A DNA stretch of 61,917 nt from Clostridia bacterium (GTDB lineage: Bacteria; Bacillota; Clostridia; Christensenellales; CAG-138), in the NCBI GenBank assembly GCA_017451295.1, contig JAFSPW010000037.1:1-61917 (forward strand), written 5' to 3'. The stretch's first letter is position 1. The number at the start of each line of letters is the position of its first letter. The notes under the pieces were generated by a model. It had not been told where the DNA came from. It was given only the letters and a program-made list of their open reading frames with translations, and searched no databases. The position numbers and the translations under genes were made by a program. Shown piece by piece: positions 7,366 through 15,702 of the stretch.

Positions 7366-8807
7366 ACCGTTTTGCCGTCCTTGCAGCGGCCTAAGAGAAG
7401 GCCCAGACTCGACCAGAACACGACCGACGAAGAGTTGCAGACAAAGAACACATCCGATTCGAGCATCAGGGCAACGGCCATGGTGAGCAGCACGCCAAAG
7501 AGCACGTACTCTTCAGGGGCAAGGCCCACCCGGGCATAGCGCCGCAGCACCCGAACGAGAAGCCAGCTTGCCAGAGAGAGCACCAAGGCAAGGCCCACAA
7601 GCCCCGTGCTCATTATAACTGCCATGAGGGCGTTGTGGGGGGCATAGATGGTGTGGAGGTTTTCATAGTCGTAGGCAAACTTTATTTTAAAGTACCCCAC
7701 GATGAACAGGTCCGGATAGTTTTCGTCGATAAAGGGCATGTAGCCCTGGGGGGAATAGCCCAGGAGCATCTTTTCGGGGTGGTCGAAAAACACCTGGGCA
7801 TAGTCCCGCCAGATGGCAAAGCGGTTGTTGGACATATCCCCGCTGTGGGTGTCCGGCCGTTCCAGGTCCCCTTGCCCCTGCGTCTCCACCGCCGGGCTTT
7901 GGGCTGCCAGGGCCTTGAGCCCCAGGGTATAGCTCCAAAGCAGCAGCACGAGGCAACCCACCGCCGCCAGGGCCAACAGGGGCGCAAGAGCCCCGCTAAC
8001 CCGCAGGGACCTACCCCGGAGAGTGAAGCCCTGTTTATCCCGCAGCGCCATCCACAGAAGGATGAATAGGGAAAAGGCGCCGCCAAGGAAGACGGTTCTC
8101 GTGCCGGTGAGCACCAGCATGGTCACCGCCAGGCCCACGGAGCACCACCAAAAGAGCCGCTTCCAGCCGCTATGTTTTACGGCCAGGAAGGACCAGACAA
8201 GGGCAAAGAGGAAGCTAAGCAGGGCGGCGGAATAGGGGGTGGTGAAGATGCCGAAGAGCCTCCCCTCAAACAGGCCCTGATGAAACACGCCGCCGACGCT
8301 TGGCACGAGGTGATACCGGCGGGCAAAGAACAGGACCAGCGACCAAAGGATGGCCCCGTCCCAGAGAAGGGCCAGGCCGACCAGCAGCCAATGGGCGGCT
8401 TTGGGCAGGGACTGGACGGTGTCCCTCTCCCCCCACGCAAGGCAGGCGGAGAACAGGAGCAGCATCAGATTCCCCTGCCAGAGGATGAGTTTTATGTTGT
8501 CCGTCAGTCCCCTGTCCGGATTGAAAGCTGTGCTCAGGCACAATGCCAGCATCAGCAGCCAGGGAATGAGCATCTGCCGGGAAAGCAGGCGCCGGGGGTT
8601 GACCATCAAATTCAGCAGCAGCAGTCCAATGCCCCCTACGGCAAGGGCGGGAGACACCCAATGCAGAAAGCTCAGGCCGATAATCGCCCGCAGGGGCACG
8701 ATGCAATAGGCCGCCTGATAGCACAGCACCATAAGGCCATAGAGCAGGATGGTCCCGGGTGCGGACAAAAAGGCTTTGATTCTGTTTAGGGAAGGAAGGG
8801 CTTTCAC
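7362..8807 (-). CDS. O-antigen ligase/polymerase-like membrane protein (Wzy-like)
   Basis: A 481-residue membrane protein with about 11 hydrophobic segments and one large external loop near the middle (ending in NNRFAIWRDYAQVFFDHP...GYSPQGYMPFIDENY). This is the layout of O-antigen ligase/Wzy polymerases. The HNALM segment after the loop is typical. It lies between licD and the flippase gene with four-base overlaps on both sides. The likely job is polymerising glycan repeats on the outer face of the membrane. Confidence 0.85.
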   Translation of the reverse strand: MKALPSLNRIKAFLSAPGTILLYGLMVLCYQAAYCIVPLRAIIGLSFLHWVSPALAVGGIGLLLLNLMVNPRRLLSRQMLIPWLLMLALCLSTAFNPDRGLTDNIKLILWQGNLMLLLFSACLAWGERDTVQSLPKAAHWLLVGLALLWDGAILWSLVLFFARRYHLVPSVGGVFHQGLFEGRLFGIFTTPYSAALLSFLFALVWSFLAVKHSGWKRLFWWCSVGLAVTMLVLTGTRTVFLGGAFSLFILLWMALRDKQGFTLRGRSLRVSGALAPLLALAAVGCLVLLLWSYTLGLKALAAQSPAVETQGQGDLERPDTHSGDMSNNRFAIWRDYAQVFFDHPEKMLLGYSPQGYMPFIDENYPDLFIVGYFKIKFAYDYENLHTIYAPHNALMAVIMSTGLVGLALVLSLASWLLVRVLRRYARVGLAPEEYVLFGVLLTMAVALMLESDVFFVCNSSSVVFWSSLGLLLGRCKDGKTV

Positions 8808-9676
8808 GGGCGTATTTTCCTGCTTTGCTTAAACTGTTTTAGCTCCGCTTCATGCTCCTTATAGGAACGCTGTGTATCCAGCAGCAGCGCCCGGTGGCCA
8901 GGCACCCGCTGCTCCTGCGGCGGAGGGGTCATATAGTCCCCGAAGGCCATGGAGAGGTAGGCATCATAGCCCACGGGAATGGGCAGCACCCTGTCTTCAA
9001 AGGGCACATAGAGGGCCGAAGCAAAGGCGGCCTTGGGGTACCGGTTTTTCATATAGCGGGGACCGGCGCAAATCTCCGTAACATAGGCGCAGTCCTGAAA
9101 GGGGAACCGGCTCATGCGCGCTTGGGCAAAGTGCCAGATACGATACCGTATCCCATAGGAGGGGGCCAGGGCCAAGAGCGCCTTGCCAAGAAGACGGACG
9201 GCCGTTCCGTGGTTCAGGGGTACCATGCCGGTGCAATAGAGCTGATAGACGCTGCCCCAGAACAGCTGGTCGAGCCGTTTTAGCTTGCCGGTGGGACAGC
9301 CGTCCAGGGGAAAGATGTCCACCGCAACGCCATGAACGATATCCAAATCCTGCTGATAGTCCTTGACCATGGTGGTGGTTTTATCCCGGAGGGTCATGAA
9401 CATGTTCCGGTCCGTATAGGTTTTTGTGGGAAAGGCCAGGGCATACCGCTCCGTGTCCGTCCACAGGGTTTGCAAGCGCTCATAATCCTGCCGGGGCATG
9501 AAAAAATCCAAATCGTCATCCCAGGGAATGAAGCCCCCGTGGCGAAGAGCGCCGATGCAGCCGCCGCCGCACAGATAACACAGCAAGCCATGCTCCCGGC
9601 AGAAGGCGGCAAAAAAGGCGCTCATCTCAAGGGAGACGGCTTGCAGGCGTTTGAGTTCTTCGGTTTGTCCATTCAT
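8804..9676 (-). CDS. LicD family phosphotransferase
   Basis: The 290-residue protein carries the LicD signature GGGCIGALRHGGFIPWDDDL near residues 33-52. LicD enzymes transfer phosphocholine or other phospho-polyols from CDP donors onto glycans. The ATG at 9676 overlaps the GT2 stop as ATGA; the longer frame upstream lies inside the GT2 gene and is not used. With the cytidylyltransferase and SDR genes of the same operon it forms a plausible CDP-polyol decoration route. Confidence 0.9.
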   Translation of the reverse strand: MNGQTEELKRLQAVSLEMSAFFAAFCREHGLLCYLCGGGCIGALRHGGFIPWDDDLDFFMPRQDYERLQTLWTDTERYALAFPTKTYTDRNMFMTLRDKTTTMVKDYQQDLDIVHGVAVDIFPLDGCPTGKLKRLDQLFWGSVYQLYCTGMVPLNHGTAVRLLGKALLALAPSYGIRYRIWHFAQARMSRFPFQDCAYVTEICAGPRYMKNRYPKAAFASALYVPFEDRVLPIPVGYDAYLSMAFGDYMTPPPQEQRVPGHRALLLDTQRSYKEHEAELKQFKQSRKIRP

Positions 9677-10695
9677 GCTTTTCTCCTTGCCAACCGGGCC
9701 GCCGCCCCGCAAATGATGCCCCAGAGGGTGCCGAGGCCGTAGCTTACATGGAGGGCCAGGAACAAAAGGGGCAGGCACAAATCCGTTGGGCGCTCTATTT
9801 TGGAACGCAGCCACATGAGAAGGTTCACCCCGCCATAGGCGCCCCAAAGGGCTTGGCAGGGCCAGCGGATGCCCAGAAGGGCCAGCCCCCCGGTGACCGC
9901 CGCCGCCCCCACAAACAGGCCCGGCACGAGGTGGTACCAGCTCAGGCAGCGGGGACAGCAAAACAGGGTTCTGCCAATCCCCAGGCCGTTTTTAAACTTC
10001 TGCAGGAGCAGGCTTTTGAGGCTCCCCCGAATGACATACCGACAGCGGATAGCTGAATCGAGGCAGATGGAATAGCCCGCCTGCCGCACCCGGTAGCTGT
10101 ATTCGTTGTCCTCGGTGCGCTGCAGGGCTTCGTTGAAGCGGCCCACCCGTTCCACCACCTCTTTGCGATAGGCGGGGAAAGAAACGGTGCTCACCGGTCT
10201 GCGGCCGGGTGACTTCCGTTTGAAGGCGCCCACGCTGCCGCCGAACAGGGAGGTTTCCGCCTTCAGGAGGGTCTGGCCCCAGGGGGTGGGGTTGTCCGTG
10301 ATGCTCTCTATGCTGCCGCCGCAGACAGCTTCCCCATCGTTAAGGCAGGCCATGGTTTTTTCCACGAAGTCCGGGGCTATGCCCCCGTGGGCATCGAGGC
10401 GAATGAGCACATCGGCATCGAAGCGGCTAAGGACCGCATTCCAGCCGGCAGGCTGTATTCTCTTGGGGTTATCGAGCACCCAGGCTCGGCGAAACTCCCG
10501 GCCGTGGGCGGCGACAAAAGCCTCCATCAAGGCCCGGGTGCCGTCCTGGGACCCTCCGTCCACCAGAATCACATCCATCCATTGATGGGGATAGGTTTGG
10601 CGAAGGATGTCGCGAAGCATAGAGGGCAGATGGGCCCTCTCATTATAGGCAATGAGGCCCACGGCCACGGTTTGACAGGGGGTCGTTTCCTGCAT
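9673..10695 (-). CDS. Glycosyltransferase family 2 with C-terminal membrane segments
   Basis: A 340-residue GT2 enzyme. The GT-A start VAVGLIAYNERAHLPSMLRD, the VDGGSQDGT nucleotide-binding motif and the RLDAHGGIAPD metal-binding region are visible. The last 90 residues contain about three hydrophobic segments, as in ExoA-like membrane glycosyltransferases. It probably adds a sugar to a lipid-linked precursor at the inner membrane face. It follows the sugar transferase gene by five bases. Confidence 0.88.
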   Translation of the reverse strand: MQETTPCQTVAVGLIAYNERAHLPSMLRDILRQTYPHQWMDVILVDGGSQDGTRALMEAFVAAHGREFRRAWVLDNPKRIQPAGWNAVLSRFDADVLIRLDAHGGIAPDFVEKTMACLNDGEAVCGGSIESITDNPTPWGQTLLKAETSLFGGSVGAFKRKSPGRRPVSTVSFPAYRKEVVERVGRFNEALQRTEDNEYSYRVRQAGYSICLDSAIRCRYVIRGSLKSLLLQKFKNGLGIGRTLFCCPRCLSWYHLVPGLFVGAAAVTGGLALLGIRWPCQALWGAYGGVNLLMWLRSKIERPTDLCLPLLFLALHVSYGLGTLWGIICGAAARLARRKA

Positions 10696-10700
10696 ATGCC

Positions 10701-11384
10701 TTACCCCTCCCTTCCAAAGACGGCCGCTGCCGTGCGAACAAGGGTCTTTGCATCCTGCCAGAGGCTGAACCGCCGAAGGCTCTCGAGGTTAATCTCCATC
10801 TTCCGGGGCAGGACCTGCTCAAGATAGACCTTATCCACATCCTGCGCCTGGGCTAAGAGCTTTTCTTCGTCCAAAAAGCGGATACTGGCTTGCGATGTGA
10901 TGCCCGCCGGCAGCAGCAAGGTGGCCAGGTATTCGGGCTGATACGCTTGGACATACCCCGGCACCTCCGGGCGGGTGCCCACAAAGCTCATATCCCCGGA
11001 AATTACATCGAAAATCTGGGGCAGCTCGTCCAGCCGATAGCGGCGAAGGAAGGCTCCCGTCCGGGTGATGCGCGCATCATGGGCCAGGGTGAGACTACTG
11101 CCCTCGGCCCCGTGGGCCATGGTGCGAAACTTATGGATACGGAACAAGCGGCCATAGGCGGTGACCCGTTCCTGGCGGAAGAAGACGGGGCCCTTGGAAT
11201 CCAGCTTCACAGCCAGGGCAATTAGCCCCAGCGGCACGCTAAGGGGGAGCAGCAGCACCAGGGCCGCAAGAAGGTCCATGAGGCGTTTTAGCAGCAGCTG
11301 ACGGCGCTTTTTGTACAGGCTCTCCCAATAGGGCCTGACTTGGGGCAAGCGCAGGCTATCCGGCAGGGCTTCCCAGGTTCTCAC
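10701..11384 (-). CDS. Undecaprenyl-phosphate sugar transferase (priming enzyme)
   Basis: The 227-residue protein matches the bacterial sugar transferase family. It has one N-terminal membrane segment (LMDLLAALVLLLPLSVPLGL), KLDSKGPVFFRQERV, HKFRTM, and DELPQIFDVISGDMSFVGTRPE. These enzymes start glycan assembly by placing a sugar phosphate on undecaprenyl phosphate. I start it at GTG 11384, which overlaps the aminotransferase stop as GTGA and has GGAGG seven bases upstream. The ATG frame reaching 11822 lies inside the aminotransferase gene and is spurious. Confidence 0.9.
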   Translation of the reverse strand: MRTWEALPDSLRLPQVRPYWESLYKKRRQLLLKRLMDLLAALVLLLPLSVPLGLIALAVKLDSKGPVFFRQERVTAYGRLFRIHKFRTMAHGAEGSSLTLAHDARITRTGAFLRRYRLDELPQIFDVISGDMSFVGTRPEVPGYVQAYQPEYLATLLLPAGITSQASIRFLDEEKLLAQAQDVDKVYLEQVLPRKMEINLESLRRFSLWQDAKTLVRTAAAVFGREG

Positions 11385-12703
11385 CGTATTTCCTCCATGG
11401 CCGCTTGCAAACTGCTGCACACATAGTCCGCATCGGCATCGGATAGCTTTGAATACAGAGGCAGGGAGATAAGGTTTTGATAATAGGCATAGGCGTTGGG
11501 AAAGGCCGAGATGTCCCAGCCAAGGGCGCGGTATGCCGTCATCATGGGCAGGGGCTTGAAGTGGACATTGACCGCCACGCCCCTTTGGGCCATTTTCTCG
11601 ATGATTTGGTTCCTCTGCTCCTCGCAGATATTGGGAATGCGAACAAGATACAGGTGCCCCGAGCCATGGACCGTGGGGGTGGTGTGCAGTAAATGAGCGA
11701 TGCCCTGTTGGTCGCAGAAGGCATCGTAGCGCCGGATCAGCTGCTGCCGCCGCTCGAGCATCTGGGGGAAGCGGTCCAGCTGACGTAGGCCCATGGCCCC
11801 CATCACATCCGTCATGTTGCACTTATACCAGGGGCCGATGATGTCATACTCCCAGGAACCGGCCTGGCTCTTGGCAAAGGCATCCTTGCTCTGCCCGTGG
11901 AGGGACAGCAGCTGAAACATGCGATACAGCTCCTCATCCTGTATGCCCGGCAGGGGGTTCCAGGCCGCGGCGCCGCCTTCGCCGGTGGTAAAGCTTTTGA
12001 CGGCGTGGAAGCTAAAGCAGGTAAAATCCGCGAGGCGCCCGCAATAGGTCCACGCCCCATTGTGCATGCGGGAAGCACCCAGGCTGTGGGCGCTGTCCGC
12101 CACCACCGCCACCCGCCCGAGGGCCTTTTGCATGCGGGCGGACAGCTCGCATAGGGGGGAGCCGTCTCCTTGCTTGGGGGTAAACAGGGGCTTTTTCCTG
12201 TCCAGGATGGCATACAGGCGCTCATAGTCGCAGACCAGACCCCCTAAGTCCACGGGAATCACCGCCTTGGTTTGGGGGGTGATGGCCTTTTCGAGCCGGT
12301 CAAAGTCCATCTCGGGCAGGTGGGTTTGTGCATCCCCGTCCTTTTGAATGTCCACGAAAACCACCCGGGCGCCGCAATGGATGACAGCGGCGGCGGTGGC
12401 GGTATAGGTATAGGCGGGGACAATCACCTCGTCCCCGGGACCGATACCCAGAATGCGAAGAATCAGCTCCTCTGCCGCCGTGCAGGAGGAAAGGCAGACC
12501 ACCTTGTTTTGATAGGCTTCTGCCCGGCTCACTACGTCCACATCCGTTCGACCCGTACACAAATAGGCCGCCAGACGCTTTTCCAGGAGCTTGGTCCTGG
12601 GCCCGGTGGTAATCCAGCCCGATTGCAGGGCTTGAGCTATCTCTTGTATTTCCGCCTCTCCCACATCCGGCGGGCTAAAGGGGATCACTCGCTTCTTGTC
12701 CAT
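11381..12703 (-). CDS. DegT/DnrJ/EryC1/StrS aminotransferase
   Basis: A 440-residue PLP-dependent sugar aminotransferase. It has PFSPPDVGEAEIQEI at the start, the phosphate-binding SSCTAAEELILRILG region, DSAHSLGA, and the PLP lysine in FSFHAVKSFTTGEGG. The family converts keto-sugars on UDP or dTDP into amino sugars. It is longer than the usual 370-390 residues because of an insertion around DRKKPLFTPKQGDGSPLCEL. It probably supplies an amino sugar that is used by the priming transferase encoded next to it. Confidence 0.9.
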   Translation of the reverse strand: MDKKRVIPFSPPDVGEAEIQEIAQALQSGWITTGPRTKLLEKRLAAYLCTGRTDVDVVSRAEAYQNKVVCLSSCTAAEELILRILGIGPGDEVIVPAYTYTATAAAVIHCGARVVFVDIQKDGDAQTHLPEMDFDRLEKAITPQTKAVIPVDLGGLVCDYERLYAILDRKKPLFTPKQGDGSPLCELSARMQKALGRVAVVADSAHSLGASRMHNGAWTYCGRLADFTCFSFHAVKSFTTGEGGAAAWNPLPGIQDEELYRMFQLLSLHGQSKDAFAKSQAGSWEYDIIGPWYKCNMTDVMGAMGLRQLDRFPQMLERRQQLIRRYDAFCDQQGIAHLLHTTPTVHGSGHLYLVRIPNICEEQRNQIIEKMAQRGVAVNVHFKPLPMMTAYRALGWDISAFPNAYAYYQNLISLPLYSKLSDADADYVCSSLQAAMEEIR

Positions 12704-12720
12704 CGTCTTCCATCCGTTTG

Positions 12721-13773
12721 TTATTCGTTGACTCCATACAAATCCTGCATGAGCAGGATGCGATTCTTTTCGAACATAGGCAAAATGCCGTAGGCGCCGT
12801 CCAGGGTGTGCTCCCAGAAACTATCCGCATAGGGCAGGCAAAGGGTATGAAACTGCAGGTCCTCCGCCATAACGATTTCGTGGCCCAGGTCCTCCAGGAT
12901 TTCAAAGTCCAGATTGGTGCGAATGCCCTGGAAGATGGTGACCATGAAGGGGTACAGGTACTCCCTGGTGAAGGAATCCTGCAGATAGTAGAAGGTGTCC
13001 GCAACGACCTTGAGCTGGGTCTTTGCCCGCCCGAGACTGCCTTTGCCGTCGGAAACATCGTCCATCAGGTAGGCAACGGCCTGTTCCCCCGAAAGCATCT
13101 GCTGCCCAGCAGAGAGCTCGCAGCCCAGGGTTTGATTTAGGTAGGCTGCCTCCCCCTCCGTGAGCTCTGTGGGGATGCCGTTGATGCCGTCGGCCAAGGC
13201 TGCCAGCTCCTCTGTGCCGATGTAGACATAGTCCTGAATGTCCAGGCCGAAGGCATCGTTGATGGTGTTCATGAGCATGCCGATGCCGCCCAGGGCATAG
13301 GCGGCACGGATTCGGTTCCAGCCATAGCCCTTGAGGGGTACCAGGGTTTCGGGAGGAATGGCCACCACGGTGAACTTATACTCGAGCTGGTTATAGGAGA
13401 CCACATACAGCATCTGTGCCTGGGCATTCTGATTTTCCGTCTTCCCCTGCTGCACCACCACCAGGATACTGAAGATGAAGCGGTCAATCTTTTTCTGCTC
13501 ATAGATAGGGACCCGGGCAATCTCCCCGTTTTCAAAATAGTCGATATCCGTACGCAGGGCAGCTTCCAGCAGCTCGGGAGAGTCGAGCAGCTCCTGCTCC
13601 GAGAAGGGGGCAGCGGAGTCGGGAGCGGACACGATGTCCACCCGGTCCCTATAGATGTTGCTAAGAAGAGCTTTGCCGGCAAAGAAGCAGGCAAGGCCGA
13701 GTACGACAAAGGCGCTCAGCAATATGCCCAAAGCCTTTACGAGCTTTCGATTGTCCAAAGTCTTACGCTCCAT
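12721..13773 (-). CDS. LCP (LytR-CpsA-Psr)-like protein, degenerate active site
   Basis: The 350-residue protein has an N-terminal membrane anchor (ALGILLSAFVVLGLACFFAG) and an extracellular domain with LCP landmarks: GYGWNRIRAAYALGGIGMLMNTIND, followed by a GEQAVAYLMDD region. LCP enzymes attach wall teichoic acid or capsule to peptidoglycan. The usual IPRD is replaced by IPPE (about residues 139-142), and the arginine-rich stretch after the GEQA motif is MDDVSDGKG. Several lipid-phosphate-binding arginines therefore seem absent. The ATG at 13773 is five bases after the small upstream gene; the longer frame overlaps it. Confidence 0.75.
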   Translation of the reverse strand: MERKTLDNRKLVKALGILLSAFVVLGLACFFAGKALLSNIYRDRVDIVSAPDSAAPFSEQELLDSPELLEAALRTDIDYFENGEIARVPIYEQKKIDRFIFSILVVVQQGKTENQNAQAQMLYVVSYNQLEYKFTVVAIPPETLVPLKGYGWNRIRAAYALGGIGMLMNTINDAFGLDIQDYVYIGTEELAALADGINGIPTELTEGEAAYLNQTLGCELSAGQQMLSGEQAVAYLMDDVSDGKGSLGRAKTQLKVVADTFYYLQDSFTREYLYPFMVTIFQGIRTNLDFEILEDLGHEIVMAEDLQFHTLCLPYADSFWEHTLDGAYGILPMFEKNRILLMQDLYGVNE

Positions 13774-13778
13774 ATCCG

Positions 13779-13892
13779 TTACAGCAGGGGCAGTACCACA
13801 GCAAGAAACACACATTCCAACACGACGGCGACAGAGAGGACCACGAGGCCGACTATCAGCAGCCGCCTTTGTAGCTTTACATTTGCTTTCAT
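13779..13892 (-). CDS. Small single-pass membrane peptide (37 aa)
   Basis: This short frame encodes a basic N-terminus (MKANVKLQRR) followed by one strongly hydrophobic segment (LLIVGLVVLSVAVVLECVFL) and a leucine-rich end. Its ATG overlaps the stop of the upstream glycosidase gene as ATGA, the same coupling used throughout this operon, and the LCP gene begins five bases after its TAA. I recognise no family. A role as an assembly partner of the LCP-like protein or the lipoprotein is only a guess. Confidence 0.55.
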   Translation of the reverse strand: MKANVKLQRRLLIVGLVVLSVAVVLECVFLAVVLPLL

Positions 13893-14944
13893 GGGGCAGT
13901 CACCCTGTCTTTGTCCACTTCCTCCAGGGGCGGCGCTATGCCGTTTTCGTCGTATTCGGCAAAGAGCAGCATGTCCTTCAGCTTGCGGCCGGCTTTTCCG
14001 TCCCCGTCGTTATCCTTTCCGGAGGGATGGCTGATGCAATCGCCCATAAAGACCATCATGGCGCTGGTGCCGCCGTCCAGGTTTATGGCCTCCTGGCAGC
14101 CCAGACTCAGCATCAGCTCCGCCATCTCCCGTTCAGTCATGCCCAGGGCCGTTTTGCTCCGGCCGTCCACCGCCACAAGCACATAATGCCCGGGTTCATA
14201 GTAGCCCAGCATGATGCGGGGATGGCGGCCGGCACGCAGGGGAAAGTCCTTGGCCATCTCTCCCCCCGTCACCAGGATGGGGCCATAGTGTAAGACGTGG
14301 ACAATGTCGTCCCGCTGGGCAATCTCCTTGGGCAAATTGACGCTGTCGAACAGCTGCATGGTGCCGTCCGCAAACAGAACGGCAATGCCTTTTCTGGTAA
14401 TGGAGCTGGAATATCCGCGGAACTTTTGCCCGTTGTGATAGATGAGGCCATAGTTCATGGTGCCGTTCACGGCCAGGATGGCGTGCTCCCGAATGGCAAA
14501 GGCTTCTCCATCCTCTGTGCCGCTGCCGAACTTGCCGTGACCAAAGCCCGTGCGGAAGGAGTGGATGTTGCGGGTCCAGATGTCCGCCACATAATACTTT
14601 TGCAGCAGTTCCTCGTCTTCCACCACATCAATGGCAATGCGAAGCTCATCGGACTGGTAGCTGTACTGTGCCGTAAGACCCGTATCCTCGGTGGGAAAAT
14701 GGTCCGTCACATCCCCGGGGAGGGGCTCCCTGGTGGGCACAGGAGTGGCGGTGGCGGTGGGGCTGGGCGTGGGGGATGCTTGCACCGTGGGCGTAGGGGA
14801 TGCTTCTTGCACCGTGGGCGCCGGGGTATTGGCAGCCGTGGAGGCAAGGGCGGTGGGTGCAACGGCTTTTCTCTCGCTCTGTTCCGGTTGACAGCCGAGC
14901 AGCAGCACAACAATCAGGCCAAACAAAAGAATGGTTTTCTTCAT
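13889..14944 (-). CDS. Phosphodiester glycosidase family lipoprotein
   Basis: The 351-residue protein starts with a lipoprotein signal (MKKTILLFGLIVVLLLGC; lipobox LLLGC) and a Pro/Thr-rich linker of about 45 residues. A NAGPA-type phosphodiester glycosidase domain follows, with LAVNGTMNYGLIYHNGQ, ILVTGGEMAKDFP, RHPRIMLGYYEPGHYVLVAVDGR and the signature INLDGGTSAMM. Family members cleave or remodel sugar-1-phosphodiesters in exopolysaccharides. The ATG at 14944 follows GGAG at good distance. It is the first gene of the polysaccharide operon, behind a clear promoter. Confidence 0.88.
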   Translation of the reverse strand: MKKTILLFGLIVVLLLGCQPEQSERKAVAPTALASTAANTPAPTVQEASPTPTVQASPTPSPTATATPVPTREPLPGDVTDHFPTEDTGLTAQYSYQSDELRIAIDVVEDEELLQKYYVADIWTRNIHSFRTGFGHGKFGSGTEDGEAFAIREHAILAVNGTMNYGLIYHNGQKFRGYSSSITRKGIAVLFADGTMQLFDSVNLPKEIAQRDDIVHVLHYGPILVTGGEMAKDFPLRAGRHPRIMLGYYEPGHYVLVAVDGRSKTALGMTEREMAELMLSLGCQEAINLDGGTSAMMVFMGDCISHPSGKDNDGDGKAGRKLKDMLLFAEYDENGIAPPLEEVDKDRVTAP

Positions 14945-14971
14945 TTCTCTCTCCAAGCTATAGTCTACATT

Positions 14972-15000
14972 AGTATAGCATTGCAGGTGCAGTATTTCAA
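14972..15000 (-). promoter_or_regulatory. Promoter of the polysaccharide operon
   Basis: TTGAAA (14995-15000), 17-bp spacer and TATACT (14972-14977), about 28 bases before the first ATG. Confidence 0.75.
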
Positions 15001-15173
15001 TGATGAAATCGAAGCGGCAGGGCGTTGCAAAAGGGGGCCTCCCCCCTGCCTCGCCTATGCTGTCGTGGAACTCATATATATTGACAATCCAAAGGCAAAA
15101 AATTCCACCAAAAATAATAATATATTATGTAAACTGTCGTCGAATGGGAATACGGGCAGGAGCATTGTCGGCC

Positions 15174-15208
15174 AGGAAAAAGAAAAAATCCCCTGATTTG
15201 GGGATTTT
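15174..15208 (-). terminator. Terminator of the Arg-His-Gln-Lys tRNA unit
   Basis: A 9-bp stem (15185-15193 with 15200-15208) is followed on the minus strand by a long T-rich run, immediately downstream of tRNA-Lys(UUU). Confidence 0.85.
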
Positions 15209-15218
15209 GAAAATCGAC

Positions 15219-15294
15219 TGGTGACCCGTCGGAGATTCGAACTCCGGACCCTTTGATTAAAAGTCAAATGCTCTGCCAGCTGAGCTAACGGGTC
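15219..15294 (-). tRNA. tRNA-Lys (UUU)
   Basis: 76-nt cloverleaf with encoded CCA. The loop CTTTTAA gives anticodon UUU. Confidence 0.95.
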
Positions 15295-15297
15295 AGA

Positions 15298-15373
15298 TGG
15301 CTGGGGTGGCGGGATTTGAACCTGCGCATACAAGAGTCAAAGTCTTGTGCCTTAACCGCTTGGCGACACCCCA
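15298..15373 (-). tRNA. tRNA-Gln (UUG)
   Basis: 76-nt cloverleaf, acceptor TGGGGTG/CACCCCA, encoded CCA. The loop CTTTGAC gives anticodon UUG. Confidence 0.95.
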
Positions 15374-15397
15374 CCGTATACATCATCCGAAAAAAAA

Positions 15398-15475
15398 TGG
15401 GGTGGGCGACGGGATTCGAACCCACGACCTTCAGAGCCACAATCTGACATTCTAACCAGGCTGAACTACGCCCAC
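15398..15475 (-). tRNA. tRNA-His (GUG)
   Basis: Cloverleaf with encoded CCA. The loop TTGTGGC gives anticodon GUG. A G lies at position -1 in the gene (15476), as tRNA-His requires. Confidence 0.95.
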
Positions 15476-15554
15476 CATGCAATATAAACTTTTTCGGATG
15501 AGACCCCAGATGTACGCTTGCCGGGCTGCGATTCCCGGCAAGCGCTTGTGTCGC

Positions 15555-15631
15555 TGGCGCGTCTGCAGGGATTCGAACCCTGGACCTACGGCTTAGAAGG
15601 CCGTTGCTCTATCCAGCTGAGCTACAGGCGC
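15555..15631 (-). tRNA. tRNA-Arg (UCU)
   Basis: 77-nt cloverleaf with encoded CCA. The loop CTTCTAA gives anticodon UCU. It is first in a four-tRNA unit. The spacer to tRNA-His contains a stem (GCTTGCCGGG with CCCGGCAAGC) without a T-run, possibly a processing structure. Confidence 0.95.
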
Positions 15632-15652
15632 ATTCAGGAGTTCCGGTTATGC

Positions 15653-15681
15653 ATTTTATCAAGGAATAGCGTTCCTGTCAA
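15653..15681 (-). promoter_or_regulatory. Promoter of the Arg-His-Gln-Lys tRNA unit
   Basis: TTGACA (15676-15681), 17-bp spacer and TAAAAT (15653-15658). Confidence 0.85.
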
Positions 15682-15702
15682 CTGTTTTTGAAAGAAAGTT
15701 GT

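Noticed and set aside
11385..11822. Longer start for the sugar transferase
   Set aside because: The extension is antiparallel-free but lies wholly inside the aminotransferase frame; the GTG at 11384 has a proper ribosome site and overlap.
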